From Nocardiopsis sp. YSL2 (GTDB taxonomy: Bacteria; Actinomycetota; Actinomycetes; Streptosporangiales; Streptosporangiaceae): a stretch of DNA of 64,000 nt. How positions within the stretch are numbered: the first letter of the stretch is position 1; each line of letters opens with the position of its first letter. The stretch spans positions 620,001 through 684,000 of the forward strand of contig NZ_JAMOAO010000001.1 in assembly GCF_030555055.1 (NCBI RefSeq), in the 5' to 3' direction. The notes below the pieces were generated by a model that was not told where the DNA came from, searched no databases, and saw only the letters and a program-made list of their open reading frames with translations. Shown in pieces: positions 25,526 through 33,728 of the stretch. A program made the translations under genes and the position numbers.

Positions 25526-26308
25526 ATGGCGATCCCGAAGGAACCGCGCCCGAGGGCCCTGGAGGGCCTGTCCCTGGACGCGGTGGTCCTGGACACCGAC
25601 GGGGTCATCACCGACACGGCACGCGTCCACGCGGCCGCCTGGAAGCGCACGTTCGACGCCTTCCTGTACCGCCGGGCCCGCGAGCGCGGCGAGGAGCCGC
25701 GCCCCTTCGACACCGGCGCCGACTACCTGCGGCACGTGGACGGACGACCGCGTGCCGACGGCGTGCGCGCCTTCCTCGCCTCGCGCGGCATCGACCTGCC
25801 CGAGGAGTCGCCGCCCGGTTCCGGGCAGGCGTCCGTGACCTCCCTGGCCGAGGACAAGGACGCCGCGTTCCTCGCGGTCCTGGACCGTGACGGCGTCACC
25901 GCCTTCCCCTCCACCGTCGCTCTGGTCCGGCGCCTGCGCCGGGACGGAGTGCGCGTCGCGGCCGTCTCGGCGAGCCGCAACTGCGCCCGCGTCCTGGCCG
26001 CGGCGGGGCTGGACACGCTCTTCGACGTTCGGGTCGACGGCGTGGACGCGGCGCGCCTGGCGCTGGCGGGCAAGCCCGCACCGGACCTGTTCCTGGAGGC
26101 CGCTCGGCGTCTGGGGGCCCGGCCCGAGCGCACGGCGGTGGTCGAGGACTCCCTCGCCGGCGTCGAGGCGGGACGCCGGGGCGGCTTCGCCCTGGTGGTG
26201 GGTGTGGACCGGGCGGGGCAGGCCGCGGCCCTCGCCGAGCGCGGCGCCGACGTCGTCGTCGAGGACCTGGCCGAGTTGGAGCCTGCTCCGGGGGTGGGGC
26301 CGCGATGA
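25526..26308 (+). CDS. HAD-family beta-phosphoglucomutase-like phosphatase
   Basis: A 260-residue haloacid dehalogenase-superfamily enzyme. Motif I reads VVLDTDGVITDT (residues 18-29), with DTDG in place of the more common DMDG or DLDG. Motif II is the AVSAS strand, motif III the Lys of GKPAPDLFLEAARRLG, and motif IV the VVEDSLAGVEAGRRGGF stretch; these are beta-phosphoglucomutase features. The strong GAGGAGG site supports ATG 25526. Its stop overlaps the start of the GH65 gene as ATGA, so the two are translated together. A GH65 phosphorylase yields beta-glucose 1-phosphate, which this enzyme would convert to glucose 6-phosphate. Confidence 0.85.
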   Translation: MAIPKEPRPRALEGLSLDAVVLDTDGVITDTARVHAAAWKRTFDAFLYRRARERGEEPRPFDTGADYLRHVDGRPRADGVRAFLASRGIDLPEESPPGSGQASVTSLAEDKDAAFLAVLDRDGVTAFPSTVALVRRLRRDGVRVAAVSASRNCARVLAAAGLDTLFDVRVDGVDAARLALAGKPAPDLFLEAARRLGARPERTAVVEDSLAGVEAGRRGGFALVVGVDRAGQAAALAERGADVVVEDLAELEPAPGVGPR

Positions 26309-28734
26309 GCCGGTGGAGGCTGGAGTGGGACAGCCGCAGGCCCCCGACCGACGACGAGGGGCACCGCGAGGCGCTGTGCACCCTGGGCAACGGCCGCTTC
26401 GCCACGCGGGGGGCGGCACCGGAGGTGGCGGACGACGGCACGCACTACCCCGGAACCTATGTCGCGGGCTGCTACGACCGGCTGGCCTCGGTGGTGGACG
26501 GGCACGAGGTCGACAACGAGGACCTGGTGAACGTCCCCAACTGGCTGCCGCTCACCTTCCGGATCGGCCAGGGGCCGTGGTTCGGCTCCGGGGCCGCCGA
26601 GATGCCCGCCGAGGAGGGGGACGGGGCCCTTCCCGCCGTGTCCGGCCCGCAGTGGCAGCGCTGGGAGCTGGACGTGCGCCGGGGCGTGCTCACCCGCGAG
26701 CTGGAGGTGCGGGACGACCGGGGACAGCGCACGCGCCTGGTCCAGCGCCGCTTCGTGTCGATGGCCGATCCGTCACTGGCCGCGCTGGAGACCACCTTCG
26801 CACCGCTGAACTGGAGCGGTGTGCTGACGGTGCGATCGGCGCTGGACGGCCGGGTGGCCAACCGGGGGGTGGAGCGCTACCGGGCCCTGCGCGGCGACCA
26901 CCTGCGGCCGCGGGGCACGGGCTCCGACGGCGACGACGTGGCCTGGCTGCACACGGAGACGGCGACGTCGGGGATCCGGTTGGCGCTGGCGTCGCGGACC
27001 ACCTGCGACAAGCCCGCCGACGGCGCCTTCACGCGTGACGACGACGGCGCGTGGATCGCCCACGACCTGCACGGCACGGTCGCCCAGGGGGAGGCGGTCA
27101 CGTTCGCCAAGGTGGTGTCGGTGCGCACCTCGCGCGACCCCGCGATCGAGGAGCCCCTGGCCTCGGCCGTGCGCGACGTCGGCCGCGCGGCCGACTTCGA
27201 CACGCTGCTGTCCCGCCACGAGGCGGCCTGGCGGCGGATATGGGACACCTGCGCCATCGGCATCACCGACGAGGAAACCCAGCGCGTGCTCAACCTGCAC
27301 CTGTTCCACCTGGTGCAGACGCTCTCACCGCACACGGCCGACCTGGACGCGGGCGCCCCCGCCCGGGGGCTGCACGGGGAGGCCTACCGCGGGCACGTGT
27401 TCTGGGACGAGCTGTTCATCTTCCCCTTCCTGAGCATGAACTTCCCCGAGACGGCGCGGGCCCTGCTGCGGTACCGGTGGCGGCGGCTGCCGGCGGCGCG
27501 GGCGGCCGCGGCCGAGGCGGGGCGGCCCGGCGCGATGTTCCCCTGGCAGAGCGGCAGCGACGGGCGCGAGCAGACGCAGCGGATCCACCTGAACCCGCGG
27601 TCGGGGCACTGGTTGGAGGACCGTTCGCACCGCCAGCGGCACGTGGGCATCGCCATCGCGCACAACGTGTGGCAGTACTACCAGTACACCGGCGACCGGG
27701 AGTTCCTGCTCGGCCAGGGCGCCGAACTGCTCCTGGAGATCGCCCGCTTCCTGGCCGGACTCACCGAGTACGACAAGGCCCTGGACCGGTACGTGATCCG
27801 CGGTGTGATGGGGCCCGACGAGTACCACGACGGCTACGTCGGCCGCGCCGAGCCGGGGCTGGACGACAACGCCTACACCAACGTGATGACGGTGTGGGTG
27901 CTGATGCGGGCGATGGAGACCCTCGACCTGCTGCCCGAGCCGCGGCGCCGGGAGCTGGAGGAGACCACGGGGATGGCCCCGCACGAGATCGACCTGTTCG
28001 CCGACGTCAGCCGCAAGATGCGGGTGCCCTTCCACGACGGGGTGATCAGCCAGTTCGACGGCTACGGGGACCTGGAGGAGCTGGACTGGGACCGCTACCG
28101 GGCCGCCTACGGCGACATCCGGCGCCTGGACCGGATCCTGGAGGCCGAGGGGGACACCTGCAACAGGTACAAGGCCTCCAAGCAGGCCGACGTGCTGATG
28201 CTGTTCTTCGTGCTGGCCGAGCAGGAGGTCGTCGACCTGCTGTGCCGCCTGGGCTACCCGTGCGAGACGGGCATCCTCCCCGCTACGGCCGAGTACTACC
28301 AGGAGCGGACCTCGCACGGGTCGACGCTCAGCGAGGTGGTGCACACCTGGGTGCTCGCGCGCACCGACCTGTCGTCGGCCTGGCGGTTCTTCCGGCGCGC
28401 TCTGCACTCCGACATCGACGACCTGCACGCGGGGACCACGGCCGAGGGCATCCACCTGGGCGCGATGTCGGGGACGGTGGACATCCTCACCCGCTGCTTC
28501 AGCGGGCTGGAGGCCGAGGCCGGGGCGCTCCGGCTGGCGCCCCGGCTGCCCGCCGAACTGGACCGGTTGTCCTTCACCTTCCGCTACCACGGGCACTGGA
28601 ACGTGCGGGTGGAGGTGACACCGGACCGGGTGCGGGTGGAGGTGCCGCCGTCGTCGGCGCCCCCGATCCTGGTGGTGGCGGGCGGCCACGAGAGCGTGGT
28701 CGTGCCCGGTTCCTCCTGCGAGCTGTCCTACTGA
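26305..28734 (+). CDS. GH65 family disaccharide phosphorylase/hydrolase
   Basis: An 809-residue GH65 enzyme that should split an alpha-linked glucose disaccharide (maltose, trehalose, kojibiose or nigerose), by phosphorolysis in most family members. The N-terminal beta-sandwich begins LCTLGNGRFATRGAAPE, and the (alpha/alpha)6 barrel has FWDELFIFPFL and HNVWQYYQYTGD. The catalytic Glu sits in VMGPDEYHDGY, and a phosphate-loop-like HGSTLSEVVHTWVL lies near the C-terminus. Coupling to a beta-phosphoglucomutase gene supports phosphorolysis; trehalose or maltose is the best guess, but substrate residues cannot be read with confidence. Confidence 0.9.
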   Translation: MSRWRLEWDSRRPPTDDEGHREALCTLGNGRFATRGAAPEVADDGTHYPGTYVAGCYDRLASVVDGHEVDNEDLVNVPNWLPLTFRIGQGPWFGSGAAEMPAEEGDGALPAVSGPQWQRWELDVRRGVLTRELEVRDDRGQRTRLVQRRFVSMADPSLAALETTFAPLNWSGVLTVRSALDGRVANRGVERYRALRGDHLRPRGTGSDGDDVAWLHTETATSGIRLALASRTTCDKPADGAFTRDDDGAWIAHDLHGTVAQGEAVTFAKVVSVRTSRDPAIEEPLASAVRDVGRAADFDTLLSRHEAAWRRIWDTCAIGITDEETQRVLNLHLFHLVQTLSPHTADLDAGAPARGLHGEAYRGHVFWDELFIFPFLSMNFPETARALLRYRWRRLPAARAAAAEAGRPGAMFPWQSGSDGREQTQRIHLNPRSGHWLEDRSHRQRHVGIAIAHNVWQYYQYTGDREFLLGQGAELLLEIARFLAGLTEYDKALDRYVIRGVMGPDEYHDGYVGRAEPGLDDNAYTNVMTVWVLMRAMETLDLLPEPRRRELEETTGMAPHEIDLFADVSRKMRVPFHDGVISQFDGYGDLEELDWDRYRAAYGDIRRLDRILEAEGDTCNRYKASKQADVLMLFFVLAEQEVVDLLCRLGYPCETGILPATAEYYQERTSHGSTLSEVVHTWVLARTDLSSAWRFFRRALHSDIDDLHAGTTAEGIHLGAMSGTVDILTRCFSGLEAEAGALRLAPRLPAELDRLSFTFRYHGHWNVRVEVTPDRVRVEVPPSSAPPILVVAGGHESVVVPGSSCELSY

Positions 28735-28756
28735 CCGCCGGGCCGAGGGGGCCGGT

Positions 28757-30535
28757 TCACACGGTCCAGCGGTTGGTGATGGGCACGCGCCGGTCGCGGC
28801 TGAGGTTGCGGGAGCTGATCTTGGTGCCCGGGGCGGACTGGCGGCGCTTGTACTCGGCGCGGTCGACCATGCGGATGACACGGCGCACCAGCTCGGGCTC
28901 GTACCCGGCGAAGACGAGCTCGGCCTCGCCCTTGTCGGTGCCGATGTAGGCGTCCAGGACGGCGTCGAGCATCGCGTAGTCGGGCAGGGAGTCGGAGTCG
29001 AGCTGGTCCGGCGACAACTCGGCGCTGGGCGGCTTGGTGATGGAGTTCTCCGGGATGGGCGGGGTGCGGCCCTGGCGGACCGCCTCGTCGTTGCGCCAGC
29101 GCGCGAGCTCCCACACGAGGGTCTTCCAGCAGTCCTTGATGGGCGCGAACCCGCCGACGGAGTCGCCGTAGAGGGTGGAGTACCCGGTGGCGGCCTCGCT
29201 CTTGTTGCCGGTGGCCAGGACCAGGTGTCCCTCCTGGTTGGACAGGCCCATGAGCAGGGTGCCGCGCACGCGGGCCTGGAGGTTCTCCGCGGCCAGGCCG
29301 GTCAGCGGGGCCCCGGTGTCGGCGGCGGCCCGCTCGAAGGCGGCGACCATCGGGCCGATGGCCGCCGTACGGGCGGAGAATCCCTGGCGCTCGGCGAGGT
29401 CCTCCGCGTCGGTGACGGAGTGCTCGCTGGACAGCTCGCTGGGCAGCAACAGGCCGTGGACGCTGTCGGGCCCCAGGGCGTCGACGGCGATGGTGGCGGT
29501 CAGGGCGGAGTCGATACCGCCGGAGACGGCCACGAGCACCGAGCGGAAGCCGTTCTTGACCACGTAGTCGCGCAGGCCCGTGACCAGGGCCTGGTAGACC
29601 TCGCCGGTGTCGGAGAGCGGATCCGGGCGCGGGGTGACGGTGTTCTCGCCGGGCGGGTAGGGGGCGACCGGGGTGTCGGTCAGGGTGCGGCGGACGATGC
29701 GCAGCCCGTCGGCCCGGTCGGGGTCCCCGGGGTGGTCGGCGGCCTCGGGCAGGTCGAGGTCGGCGACCAGGAGCGTCTCCGTGAACTGGGGTGCGCGGGC
29801 CACGAGGTCGCCCTCGGCGTCGACCACCAGGGAGTCGCCCTCGAAAACCAGGTCGTCCTGGCCCCCGACCATGTTGACGTAGGCCAGGGCGGCGCCGATC
29901 TCTCGGGCGCGGCGCTGGCACAGTTCGAGGCGGACGTCGTCCTTGTGGCGCTCGTAGGGCGATCCGTTGAGCGAGACCAGGAGCCCGGCCCGGGCGGCGC
30001 GGGCGGCGGTGACGGGGCCGCCCTCCTGCCACAGGTCCTCGCAGACCGCCAGGGCGACGTCGATCCCGCGCACGCGCACGACCGGCAGGGTGTCGCCCGG
30101 GACGAAGTTGCGGAACTCGTCGAAGACGCCGTAGTTGGGCAGGTGGTGCTTGGCGGAGGTGACCGCCATCCGGCCCTGGTGCAGGACGGCGACGGCGTTC
30201 TGCGGGGCGCCGGCGGGCTGGCCAGGGGAGGCACCGGGCGCCGACTGGTCCTCACGGCGGGAGAGGTAGCCGACGACGGTGGGCAGGTCGGCCAGTCCCG
30301 CGTCGGCGAGGTCGGCGGCCAGGGCGCGGGTGGCCTTGATGGAGGCCGACACGAAGGACTTGCGCAGGGCGAGGTCCTCCACGGGATAGCCGGTGACGAC
30401 CATCTCCGGGAGCACGACGAGATGTGCTCCGGCGTCCGCGGCCTCGCGGGCGGCGGCGACCACGAGCCGGCGGTTGCCGTCGAGATCACCGACGGTGGGA
30501 TTGACCTGGGCGAGTGCGATTCTCAGCTGTGCCAC
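28757..30535 (-). CDS. nadE: Glutamine-dependent NAD+ synthetase
   Basis: NadE makes NAD+ from deamido-NAD+, ATP and ammonia released from glutamine. The 592-residue protein has an N-terminal nitrilase-type glutaminase with the Glu-Lys-Cys triad in LPEMVVTGYP, KHHLPNYGVFDE and LAVCEDLWQEGG. A C-terminal ATP-pyrophosphatase domain follows with SGGIDSALTA, LATGNKSE and YGDSVGGFAPIKD. GTG at 30535 begins the conserved QLRIALAQVNPTVGD and is preceded by AAGGG. It converges with the GH65 gene over a 22-nt gap without an evident terminator and is divergent from the glnA-like gene, as in Streptomyces (SCO2238/SCO2241, from memory). Confidence 0.95.
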   Translation of the reverse strand: MAQLRIALAQVNPTVGDLDGNRRLVVAAAREAADAGAHLVVLPEMVVTGYPVEDLALRKSFVSASIKATRALAADLADAGLADLPTVVGYLSRREDQSAPGASPGQPAGAPQNAVAVLHQGRMAVTSAKHHLPNYGVFDEFRNFVPGDTLPVVRVRGIDVALAVCEDLWQEGGPVTAARAARAGLLVSLNGSPYERHKDDVRLELCQRRAREIGAALAYVNMVGGQDDLVFEGDSLVVDAEGDLVARAPQFTETLLVADLDLPEAADHPGDPDRADGLRIVRRTLTDTPVAPYPPGENTVTPRPDPLSDTGEVYQALVTGLRDYVVKNGFRSVLVAVSGGIDSALTATIAVDALGPDSVHGLLLPSELSSEHSVTDAEDLAERQGFSARTAAIGPMVAAFERAAADTGAPLTGLAAENLQARVRGTLLMGLSNQEGHLVLATGNKSEAATGYSTLYGDSVGGFAPIKDCWKTLVWELARWRNDEAVRQGRTPPIPENSITKPPSAELSPDQLDSDSLPDYAMLDAVLDAYIGTDKGEAELVFAGYEPELVRRVIRMVDRAEYKRRQSAPGTKISSRNLSRDRRVPITNRWTV

Positions 30536-30658
30536 GCCCTTGAGCCTAGTCAACCCGGTCCCGCCGGGCACGTGGTGGGCACGGGGTGGACACGGCCGGG
30601 GTGGGTCGCGGCATACTGCGCATGCGGACGGGAGACACAGCGCACGGCTTGACTTGGG

Positions 30659-30689
30659 CCTGCGGAAATACTCCGGAAATATCCGCAGG
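30659..30689 (+). promoter_or_regulatory. Dyad upstream of the second glnA-like gene
   Basis: Arms CCTGCGGA (30659-30666) and TCCGCAGG (30682-30689) enclose a 15-nt core holding two GAAAT copies 11 nt apart. A TTGACT (30649-30654) just upstream could be a -35. The 11-nt period recalls GlnR half-sites but the bases do not match the consensus well, so the ligand is unknown. Confidence 0.45.
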
Positions 30690-30777
30690 GCAGACTGGCT
30701 CTGGGACACTGTGTCCGGCCTGGCTCCGCGAGTGGGGATCCGGGTCCGGAACTGACCGGCATCGAGGAAGGTTGATC

Positions 30778-32139
30778 GTGAATCGACAGCAGGAATTCGT
30801 GCTCCGCACGTTGGAGGAGCGCGACATCCGGTTCGTGAGGCTGTGGTTCACCGACGTGCTCGGGTACCTCAAGTCCGTGGCGGTGGCTCCCGCCGAACTG
30901 GAGGCGGCCTTCTCCGAGGGCATCGGGTTCGACGGCTCCGCCATCGAGGGCTTCGCCCGCGTCTACGAGGCCGACATGCTGGCCCAACCGGACCCGTCGA
31001 CCTTCCAGGTGCTGCCCTGGCGCAACGAGCCGCACGGCACCGCGCGCATGTACTGCGACATCCTGATGCCGGACGGGTCGCCCTCCCCGGCCGACCCCCG
31101 GCACGTGCTCAAGCGGCAGCTGAGCAAGGCCTCCGATCTGGGCTTCACGTTCTACACGCACCCGGAGATCGAGTTCTACCTGCTCAAGAAGATGCCGGAG
31201 CACGGGGAGTTCCCCGAGCCCAACGACTCGGGCGGCTACTTCGACCACACGCCGCACAACTCGGCGCACGACTTCCGGCGCAACGCGATCAACATGCTCG
31301 AGGCCATGGGCATCTCGGTGGAGTTCAGCCACCACGAGGGCGGGCCGGGCCAGCAGGAGATCGACCTGCGCTACGCGGACGCGCTGACCACCGCCGACAA
31401 CATCATGACCTTCCGGCTCGTGATGAAGGAGGTGGCGATGGAGCAGGGCGTCTACGCCACCTTCATGCCGAAGCCGTTCACGCAGTACCCGGGTTCGGGG
31501 ATGCACACGCACCTGTCGCTGTTCGAGGGCGACCGCAACGCCTTCTACGAGCCGGGCGCGGACTTCCAGCTGTCCAAGGTCGGCCGCGGGTTCATCGCGG
31601 GCCTGCTCCGGCACGCGGACGAGATCACCGCCGTCACCAACCAGTGGGTGAACTCCTACAAGCGGCTGTGGGACGACCCGGCGGCCTCGGCCGGGATGGG
31701 CGGCGAGGCGCCCGCCTACATCTGCTGGGGGCACAACAACCGGTCGGCGCTCGTGCGGGTGCCGATGTACAAGCCGGGCAAGTCCAACTCCAGCCGGATC
31801 GAGATCCGCTCGATGGACACCGCCTGCAACCCGTACCTGGCCTACGCCGTGGTGCTGGCCGCCGGCCTCAAGGGCATCGAAGAGGGCTACGAGCTGCCGC
31901 CGGGCGCCGAGGACGACGTGTGGGCGCTCACCGACTCCGAGCGCCGAGCGCTGGGCATCCGCCCGCTGCCGCAGAGCCTGGACGAGGCGCTGCGGATCAT
32001 GGAGAACAGCGAACTGGTCGCCGAGACCCTGGGCGAGCACGTGTTCGACTTCTTCCTGCGGAACAAGAAGGCGGAGTGGAACTCCTACCGCCGCCAGGTG
32101 ACGCCGTACGAGCTCCAGCGCTACCTGCCGACGCTCTAG
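30778..32139 (+). CDS. glnA2: Glutamine synthetase-like enzyme (GlnA2 type, probable gamma-glutamylpolyamine synthetase)
   Basis: A 453-residue GSI-fold ligase. Core motifs are present: GFDGSAIEGFARVYEADM, EIEFYLLKK, the ATP loop FMPKPFTQYPGSGMHTH, and CWGHNNRSALVRVP. Where GlnA has the adenylylated KDLYELPP, this protein aligns as EDDVWALT, so the tyrosine is a tryptophan and GlnE cannot modify it. The streptomycete orthologue in the same position (nadE-glnA2) has been reported as a gamma-glutamylpolyamine synthetase; that function is transferred here by synteny and family, not seen directly. GAGGAAGG precedes the GTG start at 30778 by six nt, and a strong terminator follows. Confidence 0.85.
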   Translation: MNRQQEFVLRTLEERDIRFVRLWFTDVLGYLKSVAVAPAELEAAFSEGIGFDGSAIEGFARVYEADMLAQPDPSTFQVLPWRNEPHGTARMYCDILMPDGSPSPADPRHVLKRQLSKASDLGFTFYTHPEIEFYLLKKMPEHGEFPEPNDSGGYFDHTPHNSAHDFRRNAINMLEAMGISVEFSHHEGGPGQQEIDLRYADALTTADNIMTFRLVMKEVAMEQGVYATFMPKPFTQYPGSGMHTHLSLFEGDRNAFYEPGADFQLSKVGRGFIAGLLRHADEITAVTNQWVNSYKRLWDDPAASAGMGGEAPAYICWGHNNRSALVRVPMYKPGKSNSSRIEIRSMDTACNPYLAYAVVLAAGLKGIEEGYELPPGAEDDVWALTDSERRALGIRPLPQSLDEALRIMENSELVAETLGEHVFDFFLRNKKAEWNSYRRQVTPYELQRYLPTL

Positions 32140-32156
32140 CCACGGTTGGCTGACGC

Positions 32157-32193
32157 ACGCGGCCCCGCCGGTCTGTGACCGGCGGGGCCGCGT
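32157..32193 (+). terminator. Terminator after the glnA2-like gene
   Basis: A perfect 16-bp stem (32157-32172 with 32178-32193) with a CTGTG loop begins 18 nt after the stop codon. Confidence 0.85.
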
Positions 32194-32238
32194 CCTGTTC
32201 GGGCCCGTCACCAGCCGGGCGCGGGTCAGGGGTGAGGG

Positions 32239-32415
32239 CTAGGGATTCCTGTTCGCGGCCACCGTCACCAGAGCGGACCACTCACCAGCGGGGAAGGACA
32301 GGTGGCCGGCTTCCCGGTTCTGCGTGTCCCGCACGTGCGCGCCACGCGCGGTCTCCTGGACCTCGACGCAGTGGGAACCGTTCTCGGAGTAGGTGGACTT
32401 GTGCCAGGTGTTCAC
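32239..32415 (-). CDS. DUF397 small protein
   Basis: A 58-residue DUF397 protein, a family nearly limited to actinomycetes and usually encoded next to an XRE regulator of the DUF5753 type, as here. The signature WHKSTYSENGSHCVEV opens it, the middle RDTQNREAGHLSF is typical, and FPAGEWSALVTVA closes it. Its GTG start overlaps the regulator's stop as GTGA, so translation is coupled. WhiJ-type systems in Streptomyces pair such proteins, with the small protein relieving the regulator's repression; whether that holds here is inference. Confidence 0.9.
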   Translation of the reverse strand: MNTWHKSTYSENGSHCVEVQETARGAHVRDTQNREAGHLSFPAGEWSALVTVAANRNP

Positions 32416-33191
32416 AGCATCTCCCGAAGTAACAGGATCGTGTGGTCCACGGGAAGCGACTTGCTCAACGCATCCCGGACCTTCCTCTCCATTCTGGCAG
32501 TCGCGGAAGGCGTCTGGTGCATGATGTTGCCGTCGCCGTGATCCGATGACGCAACAATCGACCCGTCCTGCAATCGATACACCTGCACGGGCGCGACCGA
32601 CGCAAGGTACAGCGACCCGTTGGGGATCAGGTGAATCGTGGTGCGTCCGCGCTCGAGCATACGCAGTAGAGCCTGCGCCTGTTCCTTGCGGACCGCCTCC
32701 GGCATCCATTCAATCGCAAACTGAGGGAACACTGCGGTGATGAGGGGGTTGTTCCTCTGCAGCAGGTTCTCGTATCGATTCATCCTCAACTGGGACAAAC
32801 GCTCGATTTCGTCATCGGACGCCGTCGGTCTCCCTGCCCGGAACACTTCGCGAGCATAGGACAGGCACTGTACCAATCCCGGAACGTTCGACACGGTCAC
32901 CGTATCGATGGACAAGGCATCGTCCTCCATGTCCCCGATCGAGCGCATGAACGGCGGCAGCACGGACTCTGACGTCTCCAGACGCCACTCGCGCATCAGG
33001 AGTCCGTTACCTCCCAGAATGTCGCTCAGTTGCCTGACCCGGTCCTGGCGTGGGCGCACCTGGCCGTTCTCCCACCTGGACAGGGTCGACGCGGCGACTC
33101 CTGGCCCCAGTCTCTTCGCCAGCTGCCGTTGGGTGTAGCCATTCAGTTCGCGTGCTTTGCGCAGAGATTCCCCAAAACCATGTGCACCCAT
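32412..33191 (-). CDS. XRE-family regulator with DUF5753 domain (WhiJ-like)
   Basis: A 259-residue transcription regulator. The N-terminal helix-turn-helix is LRKARELNGYTQRQLAKRLG followed by STLSRWENGQVRP. The rest is a DUF5753 sensor domain that starts around YAREVFRAGRPTASDDEIE and ends with the VASSDHGDGNIMHQ stretch. The ATG at 33191 is taken because the HTH follows closely; in-frame upstream starts add an unlikely tail. The start codon is the exact centre of the dyad TGCACC-CAT-GGTGCA, suggesting autorepression. Base composition is clearly less GC-rich than in neighbouring genes, in line with acquisition or rapid evolution. Confidence 0.9.
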   Translation of the reverse strand: MGAHGFGESLRKARELNGYTQRQLAKRLGPGVAASTLSRWENGQVRPRQDRVRQLSDILGGNGLLMREWRLETSESVLPPFMRSIGDMEDDALSIDTVTVSNVPGLVQCLSYAREVFRAGRPTASDDEIERLSQLRMNRYENLLQRNNPLITAVFPQFAIEWMPEAVRKEQAQALLRMLERGRTTIHLIPNGSLYLASVAPVQVYRLQDGSIVASSDHGDGNIMHQTPSATARMERKVRDALSKSLPVDHTILLLREML

Positions 33192-33197
33192 GGTGCA
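33183..33197 (-). promoter_or_regulatory. Dyad centred on the XRE start codon
   Basis: TGCACC (33183-33188) and GGTGCA (33192-33197) are perfect 6-bp arms around CAT, the complement of the ATG. A GTATAT -10-like sequence lies 5 nt upstream of the ATG on the minus strand. Binding would block a leaderless promoter. Confidence 0.45.
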
Positions 33198-33289
33198 TAT
33201 ACAACCACGAGAATGCACACCGAACCATAGCCTTACGGAGAGATTCACCTTTCTGGCGCAACAGAGGTCTTCCGGCGAATGCTGGGGGC

Positions 33290-33634
33290 ATGGAAAAGCG
33301 ACAGCAGCCGACGGCTGCCATCCGGAACAGCACTTTCTCCGAAGCCCGGGACGCCTTCATCTCCGCCAGGGGACTCGTCTTCACCTGCGAGTGGCGGCGC
33401 TTTCCCTGGACGTTCGGCGCCGATGTCGAACCGGCCCTGATCGGGCCCTCCTACCTCGGCCACGTGGCCATCGGCCTCAAGGACGGATGGCGGTGGGGCT
33501 ACCAGGACCGGGACGGCCGGTGGCGCTACGTCCAGCGGGACCGGCTGGACGTGCTGGTGGAAAGCGTCATCGAGGACCGGGCGGGATTCACTCCACCGCT
33601 CCCCCGCCGCAGCCGACGGCGGGGTGGTGCGTGA
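33290..33634 (+). CDS. Hypothetical protein divergent from the XRE gene
   Basis: A 114-residue protein I do not recognise. After a short basic start (MEKRQQPTAA) it has a compact aromatic-rich domain: FTCEWRRFPWTFGADVEP, YLGHVAIGLKDGWRWGYQDRDGRWRY, then an RDRLDVLVESVIED helix and a basic tail. Third-position GC is high across the frame. Only a poor GGGGG lies before the ATG. Divergent placement beside a DUF397/DUF5753 pair is common for small orphan genes in actinomycetes, which suggests it could be the regulated cargo gene. No function is claimed. Confidence 0.55.
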   Translation: MEKRQQPTAAIRNSTFSEARDAFISARGLVFTCEWRRFPWTFGADVEPALIGPSYLGHVAIGLKDGWRWGYQDRDGRWRYVQRDRLDVLVESVIEDRAGFTPPLPRRSRRRGGA

Positions 33635-33728
33635 TCGCGGCCGACCACGACAGACCCCAGGGCACCGACCGCCGACCGTGGTCGGCGCCCTCCCCCTGGA
33701 GGGCAGGGAGGCAGCCCCCGGTCAGCCG

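Noticed and set aside
30659..30689. A GlnR box upstream of the second glnA-like gene
   Set aside because: The two GAAAT repeats are 11 nt apart, but the GTnAC halves are absent and an 8-bp dyad explains the site at least as well.
33671..33686. Terminator between the orphan gene and Uma2
   Set aside because: A 7-bp stem with a 2-nt loop is too weak and sterically poor to call.
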